The position numbers and the translations under genes are program-made. Shown here piece after piece: positions 17,478-25,259 of a DNA stretch of 64,000 nt. This DNA is from Actinomycetaceae bacterium (GTDB taxonomy: Bacteria; Actinomycetota; Actinomycetes; Actinomycetales; Actinomycetaceae): contig JAUNVG010000002.1 of assembly GCA_030537735.1 (NCBI GenBank), positions 62,001-126,000 of the forward strand, written 5' to 3'. The notes under the pieces are model-generated. The model was not told the DNA's origin, did no database searches, and worked only from the letters and a program-made list of their open reading frames with translations. The stretch's first letter is position 1. Every line of letters starts with the position of its first letter.

Positions 17478-17550
17478 GCCACCTTAGCTCAGTCGGCAGA
17501 GCGATTCACTCGTAATGAATAGGTCGCGGGTTCGATTCCCGCAGGTGGCT
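17478..17550 (+). tRNA. tRNA-Thr (anticodon CGU)
   Basis: Complete cloverleaf. The acceptor stem is GCCACCT (17478-17484) pairing with AGGTGGC (17543-17549), with discriminator U. The anticodon stem ATTCA/TGAAT encloses CGT at 17511-17513, which reads ACG codons. The T-arm GCGGGTTCGATTCCCGC is standard. CCA is not encoded. Confidence 0.97.
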
Positions 17551-17555
17551 CCGAG

Positions 17556-17578
17556 ACCCCCGCAAAAGCGGGGGTTTT
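17556..17578 (+). terminator. Rho-independent terminator after tRNA-Thr
   Basis: ACCCCCGC / GCGGGGGT stem with an AAAA loop and a T-run, starting 5 nt after the tRNA. Confidence 0.93.
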
Positions 17579-17602
17579 GCATTAGGTTAAGGAGGCCGGC
17601 CG

Positions 17603-18253
17603 ATGAATGAGCCAACTTGTCCTGTTACCGGGCGTGCCTTGCCGGATGGCTACTACCTGCACCCCGCAACGCGGGAGGATTTTGAGCGTGCGTTGGCTCG
17701 CCTATCCATCGTGTTCACAGCCCTCAAAGAATACCAGTTAGGACTGACCGCGCCATGGGAGAGCGAAGTCAAAACCCAGCCCAGTAACCAGATAATCCTA
17801 CGTGAGGTTGAAACCATTGACGCCCTCATTAAACGAGTGGAGTCTGCAATGGACACTATTTCTGCCCTTTTCAAAGGTCGAAACGATTTTTTCAAACACT
17901 TAACTTACAAAACCAAGTACCCAGGCAAGCTCCCCTACTTAATATTTCCACTGCGTTTAGCCTACGACCACTTAGACGAACTCCTGCGCACCGACCACGC
18001 GCCTGGCCTCTACCACGACATTGTGGAGGCAACCAACGAAGCAGAACGAATCCTCGACAACCGCAACGCCCCCACACTACCCGCAGTGTGCTACATCTGC
18101 GCCGAGTTCACCCCCACCTCCCGCAAACAAGAAGAAACCAAGTGTTCGGGGTGCGGGGCAATGTTTGACACTGAAATAGGTTTGCAGGCCGCCCAACAAC
18201 GCGCCCTCGGTGTCATAGGAATGGCGCACCTGGCCCGTAAATACCGTAGGTAG
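17603..18253 (+). CDS. Orphan zinc-ribbon protein next to tRNA-Thr, unknown function
   Basis: A 216-residue protein of no family I recognise. It starts CPVTGRALPDGYYLHP, is largely helical in the middle, and ends with a four-cysteine zinc ribbon (Cys163, Cys166, Cys181, Cys184 in CYIC and CSGC). A helix-rich basic tail LARKYRR follows. A strong ribosome site (AAGGAGG) precedes the ATG. The central part uses more A/T in third positions than neighbouring genes. Its position straight after a tRNA and its own terminator hints at acquired DNA, for example a phage-derived regulator, but no integrase or repeated tRNA end was found. Confidence 0.65.
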   Translation: MNEPTCPVTGRALPDGYYLHPATREDFERALARLSIVFTALKEYQLGLTAPWESEVKTQPSNQIILREVETIDALIKRVESAMDTISALFKGRNDFFKHLTYKTKYPGKLPYLIFPLRLAYDHLDELLRTDHAPGLYHDIVEATNEAERILDNRNAPTLPAVCYICAEFTPTSRKQEETKCSGCGAMFDTEIGLQAAQQRALGVIGMAHLARKYRR

Positions 18254-18371
18254 AACCACGTAGCTTGGCCAATCTGTAGCGCAGTAGCTGCGTTGGCTCC
18301 TTGCGTTTCGTGGGGTGAGAGTGAAGTTTCAGCACCCAACAATGGGGTGGGCTAAGTCACATCATTCGTGG

Positions 18372-18402
18372 TTGAGGCTGACACGATGTCAGGGCGCAGA
18401 CT
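18372..18402 (+). promoter_or_regulatory. MerR-type promoter with overlong spacer and operator palindrome
   Basis: TTGAGG (18372-18377), a 19-bp spacer and CAGACT (18397-18402), ending 7 nt before the ATG at 18410. The spacer contains the perfect palindrome CTGACA-CGA-TGTCAG (18378-18392). A 19-bp spacer with an internal dyad is the classic target of MerR-family activators, so autoregulation is likely. Confidence 0.65.
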
Positions 18403-18409
18403 GGGAAAC

Positions 18410-19189
18410 ATGAATCAGAAAAGCACTTATAGCGTTGGTCAGGTCGCTGACCTAATGGGAGTTAGCGTGCGCCAGTTGCATCATTGGGACGCGCTCGGCT
18501 TGGCTCCGGCCTCTCAGCGTTCCCCCGCTGGTTACCGCCGCTACACTGAGGCCGATATTGAACGCCTGCAACAAGCCCTGGTCTATCGGGAAACCGGTAT
18601 GGCTCTACAAACTATAAAAGACACGCTTGATTCTTCGCGTGGCCCGGCTGAGCATTTGGCTGCGCAACTAGAACTACTCACCGAAGCGCAGACGCAGCTT
18701 GCTCACAAGATTCGCGCGGTAAAGGAGCTGCTGGAAAAAACTATGAACAACATGTCTTTAACAAGTGAAGAAAAAGCCCGCATTCTGGGTGGGGATTGGG
18801 ATCCTAGTTGGGATGATGAGGCTCGTGAGCGTTGGGGTGAGACCGCGCAGTGGCAAACCGCCGCTAAGATGGGGCGAGCCGATTGGGAGGGCTTCAAAGC
18901 CAGTAATGATGCAGTGGAGAAGAAAATGGTGGCCGCCATGCAAGCGGGCATCCGTGCTGATAGTGCGCAGGCAATGGCTCTGGCGGAAGAACACCGAGCG
19001 GCCTTGTCGCTCATGTACCCGGTGTCGCATTGCCAGCATGTGTTGTTGGGGCGCATGTATGAAGCAGATGAGCGTTTCTCCAGGCGCTACGAAAGCTACT
19101 GTGAGGGTCTGACTGCTTGGTTGGTGGCGGCCATCAACGCCAACGCTATCGCCCACGGCGCCGACCCCAGCACCGCTACCTGGGAGTGA
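18410..19189 (+). CDS. MerR-family regulator with TipAS-type ligand domain
   Basis: The 259 residues begin with a MerR winged helix-turn-helix (YSVGQVADLMGVSVRQLHHWDALGL, PAGYRRY). A coiled dimer helix around 75-110 and a C-terminal TipAS domain of about 140 residues follow. In Streptomyces TipAL this domain captures thiopeptide antibiotics and switches on the promoter. Cys residues lie in the C-terminal domain (SHCQHV and ESYCEGL), but whether either forms an antibiotic adduct cannot be told. ATG 18410 is preferred over GTG 18368 and ATG 18386, which would lie before or inside the operator. Confidence 0.88.
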   Translation: MNQKSTYSVGQVADLMGVSVRQLHHWDALGLAPASQRSPAGYRRYTEADIERLQQALVYRETGMALQTIKDTLDSSRGPAEHLAAQLELLTEAQTQLAHKIRAVKELLEKTMNNMSLTSEEKARILGGDWDPSWDDEARERWGETAQWQTAAKMGRADWEGFKASNDAVEKKMVAAMQAGIRADSAQAMALAEEHRAALSLMYPVSHCQHVLLGRMYEADERFSRRYESYCEGLTAWLVAAINANAIAHGADPSTATWE

Positions 19190-19320
19190 GCGTCAACCTT
19201 TCAGGCAGCTGCCTAGTAGCCGACTTTTCCAGCGGTGAGCCCGCAAACTGGGAGCGTCACACACGTAGGTGGGTCGGCAACGCAGCCGTGCCACGGAAGC
19301 AGCTTCGCTGCCAGCCCCAC

Positions 19321-20401
19321 TTAGGAGCGTTTCGAATTCCTCAGAACACTAACTACATTCTTTGCCGCGCTACCATCACCGTAGGGCGTGATGTCGGTGG
19401 GCTCCGGGGTTGGTCGCATAGCGGCGGTGACCAACTCATCCCCGGGCTCTACCAGCACGTTCCAACCGCATTCGACTGTTTCTACCCACTCGGTTTCGGG
19501 ACGCACAGTGGTGCAAGGAACGCGTAGAAGGAACGCTTCCTTTTGCAGCCCACCGGAATCGGTGACGATGCCTTTAGCGTCCATTGCTGCGCGAATAAGA
19601 TCGGGATACGAAAGCGGCTTATGAGCGCGCAGCTTACCTCGATCAATGGTTAGACCGTGCTTTTCACATGCAGCCACGAGGCGCGGATGCGCTAAAAGAG
19701 CCACCGGACGATCGCGTTCAGCCAGCTGCGCTAAAGCCGAAAGCACGGTGTCTAACTGCTTAGGATCGTCTGTGTTAGCTGGCCTGTGAATGGTTGCGAG
19801 GTAGTACTGTTGCGGCTGCCAACCGTAGAACTCACTGAATCGGGTTTGGCGAGCCAGATACGCGGTCCCTGGTGGCGAAAGCAACGTCAGTCATCACGTC
19901 CCCAACCACGACGGTGCGTTCAGCTAAACCTTCGTTCGCCAGGTGGCTGGCCGCCACCTGGGTGGGAGCCAAGAGCAGGTCTGAGCAGTGATCGGTAACG
20001 ATGCGATTAATCTCTTCGGGCATGCGTCGGTTGAAAGAACGCAGCCCCGCCTCCAGGTGCGCTACCGGGACATGCATTTTAACGGCTGATAGTGATGCCG
20101 CCACAGTGGAGTTAGTATCCCCGTAAACCAGCACCCAGTCGGGTTGGTGACGTTCAATTATCGGGTCGAGCGCGGCCAGCATTTTACCTGTCTGCACTCC
20201 GTGGCTGCCCGAACCCACACCCAGGTATTCATCGGGTGCGGGAATGTTGAGGTCGCGGAAGAAAACCTCCGAAAGCATTGGGTCGTAATGTTGACCGGTG
20301 TGCACAACCACGTGTTCAACTCCGGTGCGCGCGCACTCGTGGGCGATAGGTGAAAGCTTGACGAACTGGGGCCTGGCACCCACCACAGACATAATCTTCA
20401 T
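19321..20401 (-). pseudogene. wecB: UDP-N-acetylglucosamine 2-epimerase, disrupted by a frameshift
   Basis: The non-hydrolysing epimerase makes UDP-ManNAc for surface polysaccharides. The N-terminal frame (MKIMSVVGARPQFVKLSP, VHTGQHYD, HLEAGLRSFNRRMPEEINR, VVGDVMTDVAFATRD) runs out at 19832 after a stretch of unrelated residues. The matching C-terminal half (AYLARQTRFSEFYGW, HRPANTDD, TDSGGLQKEAF, RPETEWVETVECG) continues in the next frame to 19321. The whole span is 1081 nt, one base more than 360 codons, so a single inserted base explains it. The likely site is the GGG run at 19867-19869. Either the gene is inactivated or this is a sequencing error. ATG 20401 is preceded by a perfect TATAAT. 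Confidence 0.9.
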
Positions 20402-20407
20402 ACGCTG

Positions 20408-20413
20408 ATTATA
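20408..20413 (-). promoter_or_regulatory. Leaderless -10 element of wecB
   Basis: Consensus TATAAT ends 6 nt before the ATG at 20401, with no ribosome site between. Confidence 0.65.
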
Positions 20414-20497
20414 GATGGGTTCGGTTGCGGTGGTTCCTCTCTGCTTATGTGTGCCCGTCATTCTCGGTGCTAGCTGCGCGCGGTGCGAGGCAGTTAG

Positions 20498-22549
20498 CTA
20501 CCCCAGTTCCTGCGGGCGAGCGAAGTCCTTACCTAACACATGTGTATCCACGAACGCGAGGACAGTCTCGTACCAGATACGCGAGTTCTGTGGATTCAAG
20601 ATCCAGTGGTTCTCGTTGGGGTAGTACAAGAACTTGTGTCCCTTGACTTGTGAGTCGCGCAGCAGTGCGTGCCACAGGGCGTGACTTTGTGAAACTGGCA
20701 CCCGGTAGTCGCGGTCGCCGTGGATTACTAGCATCGGTACTTGGATTTGGTCGGCGAAGCGATGCGGGGAGTATTCGTGGGCTTGACTGGTGCTCATCCA
20801 TTCGAACCAGGTGGCGTTATCGGTGGTGCGTGCCATCATGTCGATATTCCACAAGGAAGCGTGGGTGACAATGCACTTGAATCTTTTACCGGTGTGTCCG
20901 GCCATCCAGTTCGCCATGTAACCGCCGTAGGAGCCTCCCAGTAGCGCGGTGCGTTCACCGTCAATGTCGGCCCTCTCTACAGTGGCGTCTATTAGCGCCA
21001 AAATATCGGTGTAAGGTGCTGCTCCGATAGCGTCGCTCCCGCGGTTTATCATGGCTTGCCCGTAGCCGGTGGAGATCGCCGGGTCGGGCAGTAGCACTGC
21101 GTAGCCTCGCGCTACGAATGGCCAGGGGTTCCACCGCCAGGTCCACGAATTCCACGACCCCCACGGCCCGCCGTGGGCGAAAGTCAGCAGCGGGGCGCCC
21201 CCTACCGGTATGTGCGCGGGTAGGCACAGCCAGGCGCGAATCTGGGTTCCGTCCTCGCTCCGTGCACTCACTTCTTCCAACTTCCCCGGCACGGGCGTGG
21301 GCGCGTCCAAAGCCTGCAGTTCGCGTACCTGCCCGCGTACATCCACGAGGACGGGTGCGGCTGGCTGGTCAATACTGGCGCGGGAGGCGACGAAGCGGGT
21401 TTCATCCAGGGCGCAGACGTCGGCGTAAGTAAAGTCGTCTTCCACAAGTGGTTCCACTTGCCCGCGAGTGACCAGGTACAGGCCCCCGCGACCGAGCCGG
21501 TCTGCTGTCATTACGAAACGATCCGCGTCAAGCCAGGTGACTTGCCCGGGCCAGTTGTCGAAGTCCAGGCGCTGGCGTACCCCGGTTTGGATGTCAACGA
21601 TTTCACCCCAGTTCTGCAGTGGTTGGCCTTGCCGGTTCCCGGTGCTGGCGTATATGAATACTCGCTGATCGTCGGGGCTTATGGGGCCGGCGCTGACGCT
21701 TAACAGCGGGTCAGCTTCTGCTGTTAAGTCGATGAGGGGCAGCGGCTTCCCAGTTAAATCCAGGTAGTAAACGCGGTTTCGCTCCTCCAGCCCGGTGTCG
21801 GCGCGCGACATGGTGACCAGCACGAAACTGCCGTCGGATGCCACTTGGAAACCGGCGAGTTTACCGGCAGGTAGTGCCAGGGGCCGCAGCTGAACCTGGT
21901 CACTTCCATCTAAGGATGGTACCTGCGCCCAGTACAGGGCTTCACGTGTGGGGCCGAGGTCGTGATCCCAGTACCGTACCGGGAAATCCTCATGCAAAAT
22001 CGCGGTGATTCCGGCTTCCTTGCGGGTCTTTTGTAACTGCCGGTTAGCGTCCTCGTCTTTTGCGTTAGGCAGCACCGAGCCACTGCAGAACAGTTTGCCA
22101 CCGGCTGCCACCACCTGCTTCACGCCGCCGGGGCGACGCAATACGACGCGGGCTTCCCCGCGCGGAGGCAGCATCCACAAGGCGGTGTCCACGTCCTCTT
22201 CCTCGCCCTCATCGGGGCGCAGGGAGGAAAAGTATATTTCGCCGCGCTGCCCAATAGCGGTGAGGGATTCACCCTTTTTTGACCGCGTCAGGGGCGTGGG
22301 CTGGCCACCTTCGGGATCGAGCTGCACCAGCGCACTGGCGTAAGCATCTGCCTTTTGGTTGAGGCGAGTAAGTGCCGCCACCACGGTGGCACCCTGTCCA
22401 GTCTGGGTGCGGCGTGCCACCAGGTTACTTAGGCGCGGCGCAGCCACGAACGCAGCTAAGTCAGTGAAGATGTCGGTTGAAGCCGACGTGCTTTCAGGAC
22501 CCTGGTACTGGGAGTTGTCATCGGAATCGTTAACGCGCTTTGCAGACAT
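20498..22549 (-). CDS. S9-family (prolyl oligopeptidase-like) serine peptidase
   Basis: A 683-residue cytoplasmic peptidase without a signal peptide. The N-terminal 430 residues are a predicted beta-propeller, and the C-terminal 250 an alpha/beta hydrolase. The oxyanion segment FAHGGPWG (458-465), nucleophile elbow GGSYGG (Ser540), acid HGDRDYRVP (Asp614) and NENHW (His648) complete the triad. This is the S9C acylaminoacyl-peptidase/DPP layout, which cuts short or blocked peptides. The gene lies between wecB and an asparagine-synthetase-like gene, all on the minus strand, but the gaps (96 and 35 bp) and separate -10 elements suggest independent promoters. Confidence 0.9.
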   Translation of the reverse strand: MSAKRVNDSDDNSQYQGPESTSASTDIFTDLAAFVAAPRLSNLVARRTQTGQGATVVAALTRLNQKADAYASALVQLDPEGGQPTPLTRSKKGESLTAIGQRGEIYFSSLRPDEGEEEDVDTALWMLPPRGEARVVLRRPGGVKQVVAAGGKLFCSGSVLPNAKDEDANRQLQKTRKEAGITAILHEDFPVRYWDHDLGPTREALYWAQVPSLDGSDQVQLRPLALPAGKLAGFQVASDGSFVLVTMSRADTGLEERNRVYYLDLTGKPLPLIDLTAEADPLLSVSAGPISPDDQRVFIYASTGNRQGQPLQNWGEIVDIQTGVRQRLDFDNWPGQVTWLDADRFVMTADRLGRGGLYLVTRGQVEPLVEDDFTYADVCALDETRFVASRASIDQPAAPVLVDVRGQVRELQALDAPTPVPGKLEEVSARSEDGTQIRAWLCLPAHIPVGGAPLLTFAHGGPWGSWNSWTWRWNPWPFVARGYAVLLPDPAISTGYGQAMINRGSDAIGAAPYTDILALIDATVERADIDGERTALLGGSYGGYMANWMAGHTGKRFKCIVTHASLWNIDMMARTTDNATWFEWMSTSQAHEYSPHRFADQIQVPMLVIHGDRDYRVPVSQSHALWHALLRDSQVKGHKFLYYPNENHWILNPQNSRIWYETVLAFVDTHVLGKDFARPQELG

Positions 22550-22556
22550 AGCCTTT

Positions 22557-22562
22557 ACTTTA
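22557..22562 (-). promoter_or_regulatory. Leaderless -10 element of the S9 peptidase gene
   Basis: TAAAGT ends 7 nt before the ATG at 22549. AAAGG lies within 2-3 nt of the ATG, too close for a normal ribosome site. Confidence 0.5.
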
Positions 22563-22584
22563 ACCTGTGCGCGCGGCCGATCGA

Positions 22585-24189
22585 TTAGGGCACTACCGGT
22601 TCACCTCCGGTCCACTGGTTTTCTAAAAACAGTTTCGTCCACACCCCCATTTGCGTGCGTCCGCGCAACAGTTCAGTGGCAAGCTGCCGCTGGGAGTGTC
22701 CGGTGGCGAAGGCTTCGAAAGCCATCGGGTGGTTTAACTGGGAGCGAATCGAACGCGCCTTAGACAGGGTGCGGTCAGCGCCGGAAACCCGCATGAGGGA
22801 CAGGGCGGCAGCTTTTACCCGCGGGTTCATGGCGGTGCTGGCAGGAGCGAAGTACTGCACTTGTTCACCGGTGTATTCTTCCCACATTTCATCGGTGAAC
22901 TGCCGGTACCAGTGGCGTTCGGCAGTTAGCTGTTCACTGCCTTGCAACCAGGCGTTCCACACGTTGGAATCAAGCATCGGCATCGCCCAGTTCAGTTCGA
23001 AGTACTCGTATGGGCGCATGGAGTTATTAATGTATTTGGCTTGGCGATGCTTTAGGTTGACCCACTCCACCAGGTCCTGGGTTGAGCGCCTTGCCGCCAC
23101 CGTGTCGTCGCCTTCTTCCACCGCCCACTTGGTTTCCTTCATGGCTTCGGCAAGGGCGCGGCGCACTAGCTCCCAATCGGCTTTGCTGCGCGGGCCTCGA
23201 GTGCGCAGACACCAGTGGTGCTCCGCCACTGCCCGCCCGATTTCACCCCTATCCCAAGGAGTGTCGAACACCTCGAAGTGGTGCATATTCCCCACAATGG
23301 TATGCCCGGGGAAAACCACGTCCCCGGGGCGCAGCACGCCCTTGGCGCGTAACTGACGCAGCGCCCACCAGTCCTGCACGTGCGGCAGCGCGAATCCCGA
23401 CCAGGTGGCTCGCGCGAACTGGCCGCCTTCGGAACTGTTCCACGTCGCGCGCATCTGGTTCGTGGGCAGCTCCACCCCGTGCCAGGGGATACCTAGTTTT
23501 TCCGCCACCGCGCGGGAGGTCTCAACTTCGCGCGACCCGGGCTTACCGTAGGTGAAAGCAATGACGTTGGGGGCTTGAACTTTACGCAGGTAAAGCACCA
23601 GTAGCCGTGAATCTATGCCGCCCGACAGTGGCACTACGACCTGTTTCCCACCTAGGTTCTGAACCGCATCAGCGAAGGCCTTGGTGAGTTCACGATCGAA
23701 CTCTTCGCCGAACTGGCGGGCATCGGTGGTACCCGCGGTGGCGTAGCGAGGTTGCCCCCAGCAGTGGCGGCTCACTCCGTCAGCAGTTAGTGTCACGCGG
23801 GTGCCTGCCTCCACCGCGTAAACCCCGTCGAAAAGCGTGTGGTGTGAAAGGGTGTGCGCGCAGTTCAAGAGCTCTCGGGCTGCGTTTTCGTTGCGCGTCT
23901 GCCGGTTCGCGGCCTGCGCCACCTGGTAGACATCGCCCCCAACTACCCACTGGTCGCCACTTCGCGCGTAGTAGAGGGGGAAGGACATGATGCGGTCGGT
24001 GTACAGACGCACCTGGCGATCATCGGCTTCGATGCGCGCCCAATGCCCGGATCGTTGACGCAGCTCCATGTCACTGGGATTGCCAGGCAGGGCAGACACG
24101 GGGGTGAGGGCGTGTAGCTCCCATACTTCCAACCCGTCCTCGTGCAACCGGTGGGAGGCAGTGCTGGGGGCAATTATTTTAATGTCCAT
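22585..24189 (-). CDS. Asparagine-synthetase-like ATP-dependent amide ligase without an N-terminal Cys
   Basis: The 534 residues keep the two-domain plan of asparagine synthetase B. An Ntn-type amidotransferase domain (1-170) is followed by a PP-loop ATP pyrophosphatase domain with VVPLSGGIDSRLL and FTYGKPGSREVETS. The protein begins MDIKII, so the catalytic Cys2 needed for glutamine hydrolysis is absent, as in lasso-peptide cyclases and beta-lactam synthetases and in many polysaccharide-locus homologues. It should adenylate a carboxylate and let free ammonia or another amine attack. In this locus amidation of a uronic acid is the simplest guess, but the substrate is unknown. CATAAT ends 6 nt before the ATG. 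Confidence 0.82.
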   Translation of the reverse strand: MDIKIIAPSTASHRLHEDGLEVWELHALTPVSALPGNPSDMELRQRSGHWARIEADDRQVRLYTDRIMSFPLYYARSGDQWVVGGDVYQVAQAANRQTRNENAARELLNCAHTLSHHTLFDGVYAVEAGTRVTLTADGVSRHCWGQPRYATAGTTDARQFGEEFDRELTKAFADAVQNLGGKQVVVPLSGGIDSRLLVLYLRKVQAPNVIAFTYGKPGSREVETSRAVAEKLGIPWHGVELPTNQMRATWNSSEGGQFARATWSGFALPHVQDWWALRQLRAKGVLRPGDVVFPGHTIVGNMHHFEVFDTPWDRGEIGRAVAEHHWCLRTRGPRSKADWELVRRALAEAMKETKWAVEEGDDTVAARRSTQDLVEWVNLKHRQAKYINNSMRPYEYFELNWAMPMLDSNVWNAWLQGSEQLTAERHWYRQFTDEMWEEYTGEQVQYFAPASTAMNPRVKAAALSLMRVSGADRTLSKARSIRSQLNHPMAFEAFATGHSQRQLATELLRGRTQMGVWTKLFLENQWTGGEPVVP

Positions 24190-24195
24190 GGGTTG

Positions 24196-24201
24196 ATTAT
24201 G
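24196..24201 (-). promoter_or_regulatory. Leaderless -10 element of the asparagine-synthetase-like gene
   Basis: CATAAT ends 6 nt before the ATG at 24189, back to back with the divergent glycosyltransferase promoter 46 bp away. Confidence 0.6.
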
Positions 24202-24246
24202 ACACCCTTAACGTAACTGGCGCAGTTTGCTGCCTCTGGGTTGTGC

Positions 24247-24252
24247 GATACT
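24247..24252 (+). promoter_or_regulatory. Leaderless -10 element of the glycosyltransferase operon
   Basis: GATACT ends 6 nt before GTG 24259, the start of the polysaccharide assembly operon that runs to 31181. Confidence 0.55.
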
Positions 24253-24258
24253 GAAACC

Positions 24259-25257
24259 GTGAAGGTACTGCACATTAACGATGTGGCGCGCATAGGGACT
24301 TTGCTGGTGCGTCAGGCACACCAGGAGGGTTTGGACTGGCAGCTTTACGACATAGCCCGCACGGATCCGAATTGGTCTGCCCGCACTCGCTTGCTGCGTA
24401 AGGCCGCGCGAGGCTTGGTGTGGGAGGCCGGGTTGGCTCGCCGCGCCGCCACCGCTGACTTACTTAACGTCCACGGTGGTAACGTGCCTCGTCACACTTC
24501 GTGGGTACCTAAACCATACGTGTTGCACCTGCATGGTTCGGATGTGCGCACGGTGCGGCTGCAACCGGAACAGGGCAAAATCATTGACCGTGCGATTGCG
24601 CGTGCTAAGCAGGTTTACTACACCACGCCGGATCTGGCTGAGCACGCGGTGCCGTTGCGTCCTGACGCGCAGTTGCAACCCATTGTTGTCGACGTGGATG
24701 CGGTGCCGTTTTCCGAGGACGTACCGCAGGTTACGAAAGTGATCTTCCCTTCCCGTTGGGGGCCGGAAAAAGGTGGGGAGCTGCAAATAGAAGTGGCGGT
24801 CGCGTTGCGGCGGGCCCTTGGTGCCGATGTGCGTTTGGAAGGCTTGGACTGGGGAAGCAACGCGGCGCGCGCGGCGCGCGAAGCGCAGGTAACTTTGCTT
24901 CCGAAGATGGGCTACGCGCAGTACTTGCAGTGGCTGTCCACCGCCACCGTCAGCATCGGGCAGAACACCGGGATTATGGGAGTTTCAGAGCTGGAAGCCA
25001 TCGCTACCGGAGTGCCATTGGTGATGCCGCTCAACCCGCGCTGGTACGACGGTAGCCACCCCACTATGGTGGACATCCCGGTGCAGGTGGGAATCGCCGA
25101 CCCAGACACTTGGGTGGATGCGATTGTGGAAACTACCCGCCACGTCCTCGCCAACCCGCAGCGAGTCGACTATCGTCAATGGTTGGATCAGATGCACGGG
25201 CCGCGGGTGGCAGTGCAGCGCCTGCAGAGTAGCTACCGGAAGTTAGAGGGGGCCTAA
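24259..25257 (+). CDS. Glycosyltransferase, GT4-like
   Basis: A 332-residue cytoplasmic GT-B enzyme. It opens with VKVLHINDVARIGTLL, which leads into the N-terminal Rossmann fold. LHLHGSDVR and the C-terminal nucleotide-sugar site (FPSRWGPEKGG, GVSELEAIATGVPLVMP) with the E-x7-E-type pattern of GT4 follow. GTG 24259 was taken because a -10 element precedes it by 6 nt and an earlier TTG lies inside that element. It is the first gene of an assembly operon followed within 2 bp by the flippase. Confidence 0.82.
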   Translation: MKVLHINDVARIGTLLVRQAHQEGLDWQLYDIARTDPNWSARTRLLRKAARGLVWEAGLARRAATADLLNVHGGNVPRHTSWVPKPYVLHLHGSDVRTVRLQPEQGKIIDRAIARAKQVYYTTPDLAEHAVPLRPDAQLQPIVVDVDAVPFSEDVPQVTKVIFPSRWGPEKGGELQIEVAVALRRALGADVRLEGLDWGSNAARAAREAQVTLLPKMGYAQYLQWLSTATVSIGQNTGIMGVSELEAIATGVPLVMPLNPRWYDGSHPTMVDIPVQVGIADPDTWVDAIVETTRHVLANPQRVDYRQWLDQMHGPRVAVQRLQSSYRKLEGA

Positions 25258-25259
25258 TC

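Noticed and set aside
17478..19189. Integrated element using tRNA-Thr as attachment site.
   Set aside because: No integrase, no second copy of the tRNA 3' end, and no mobility genes. Only a single orphan gene hints at transfer.
19832..19884. Programmed ribosomal frameshift in wecB.
   Set aside because: No slippery heptamer or downstream structure typical of programmed shifting is visible, and the enzyme is not known to be made that way. A mutation or read error is simpler.
20498..24189. Lasso-peptide gene cluster, because an asparagine-synthetase-like ligase without Cys2 lies next to an S9 peptidase (isopeptidase-like).
   Set aside because: No precursor gene, RRE protein or leader peptidase is present, the gap between the two genes is 35 bp, and the surroundings are glycosyltransferases and a flippase.
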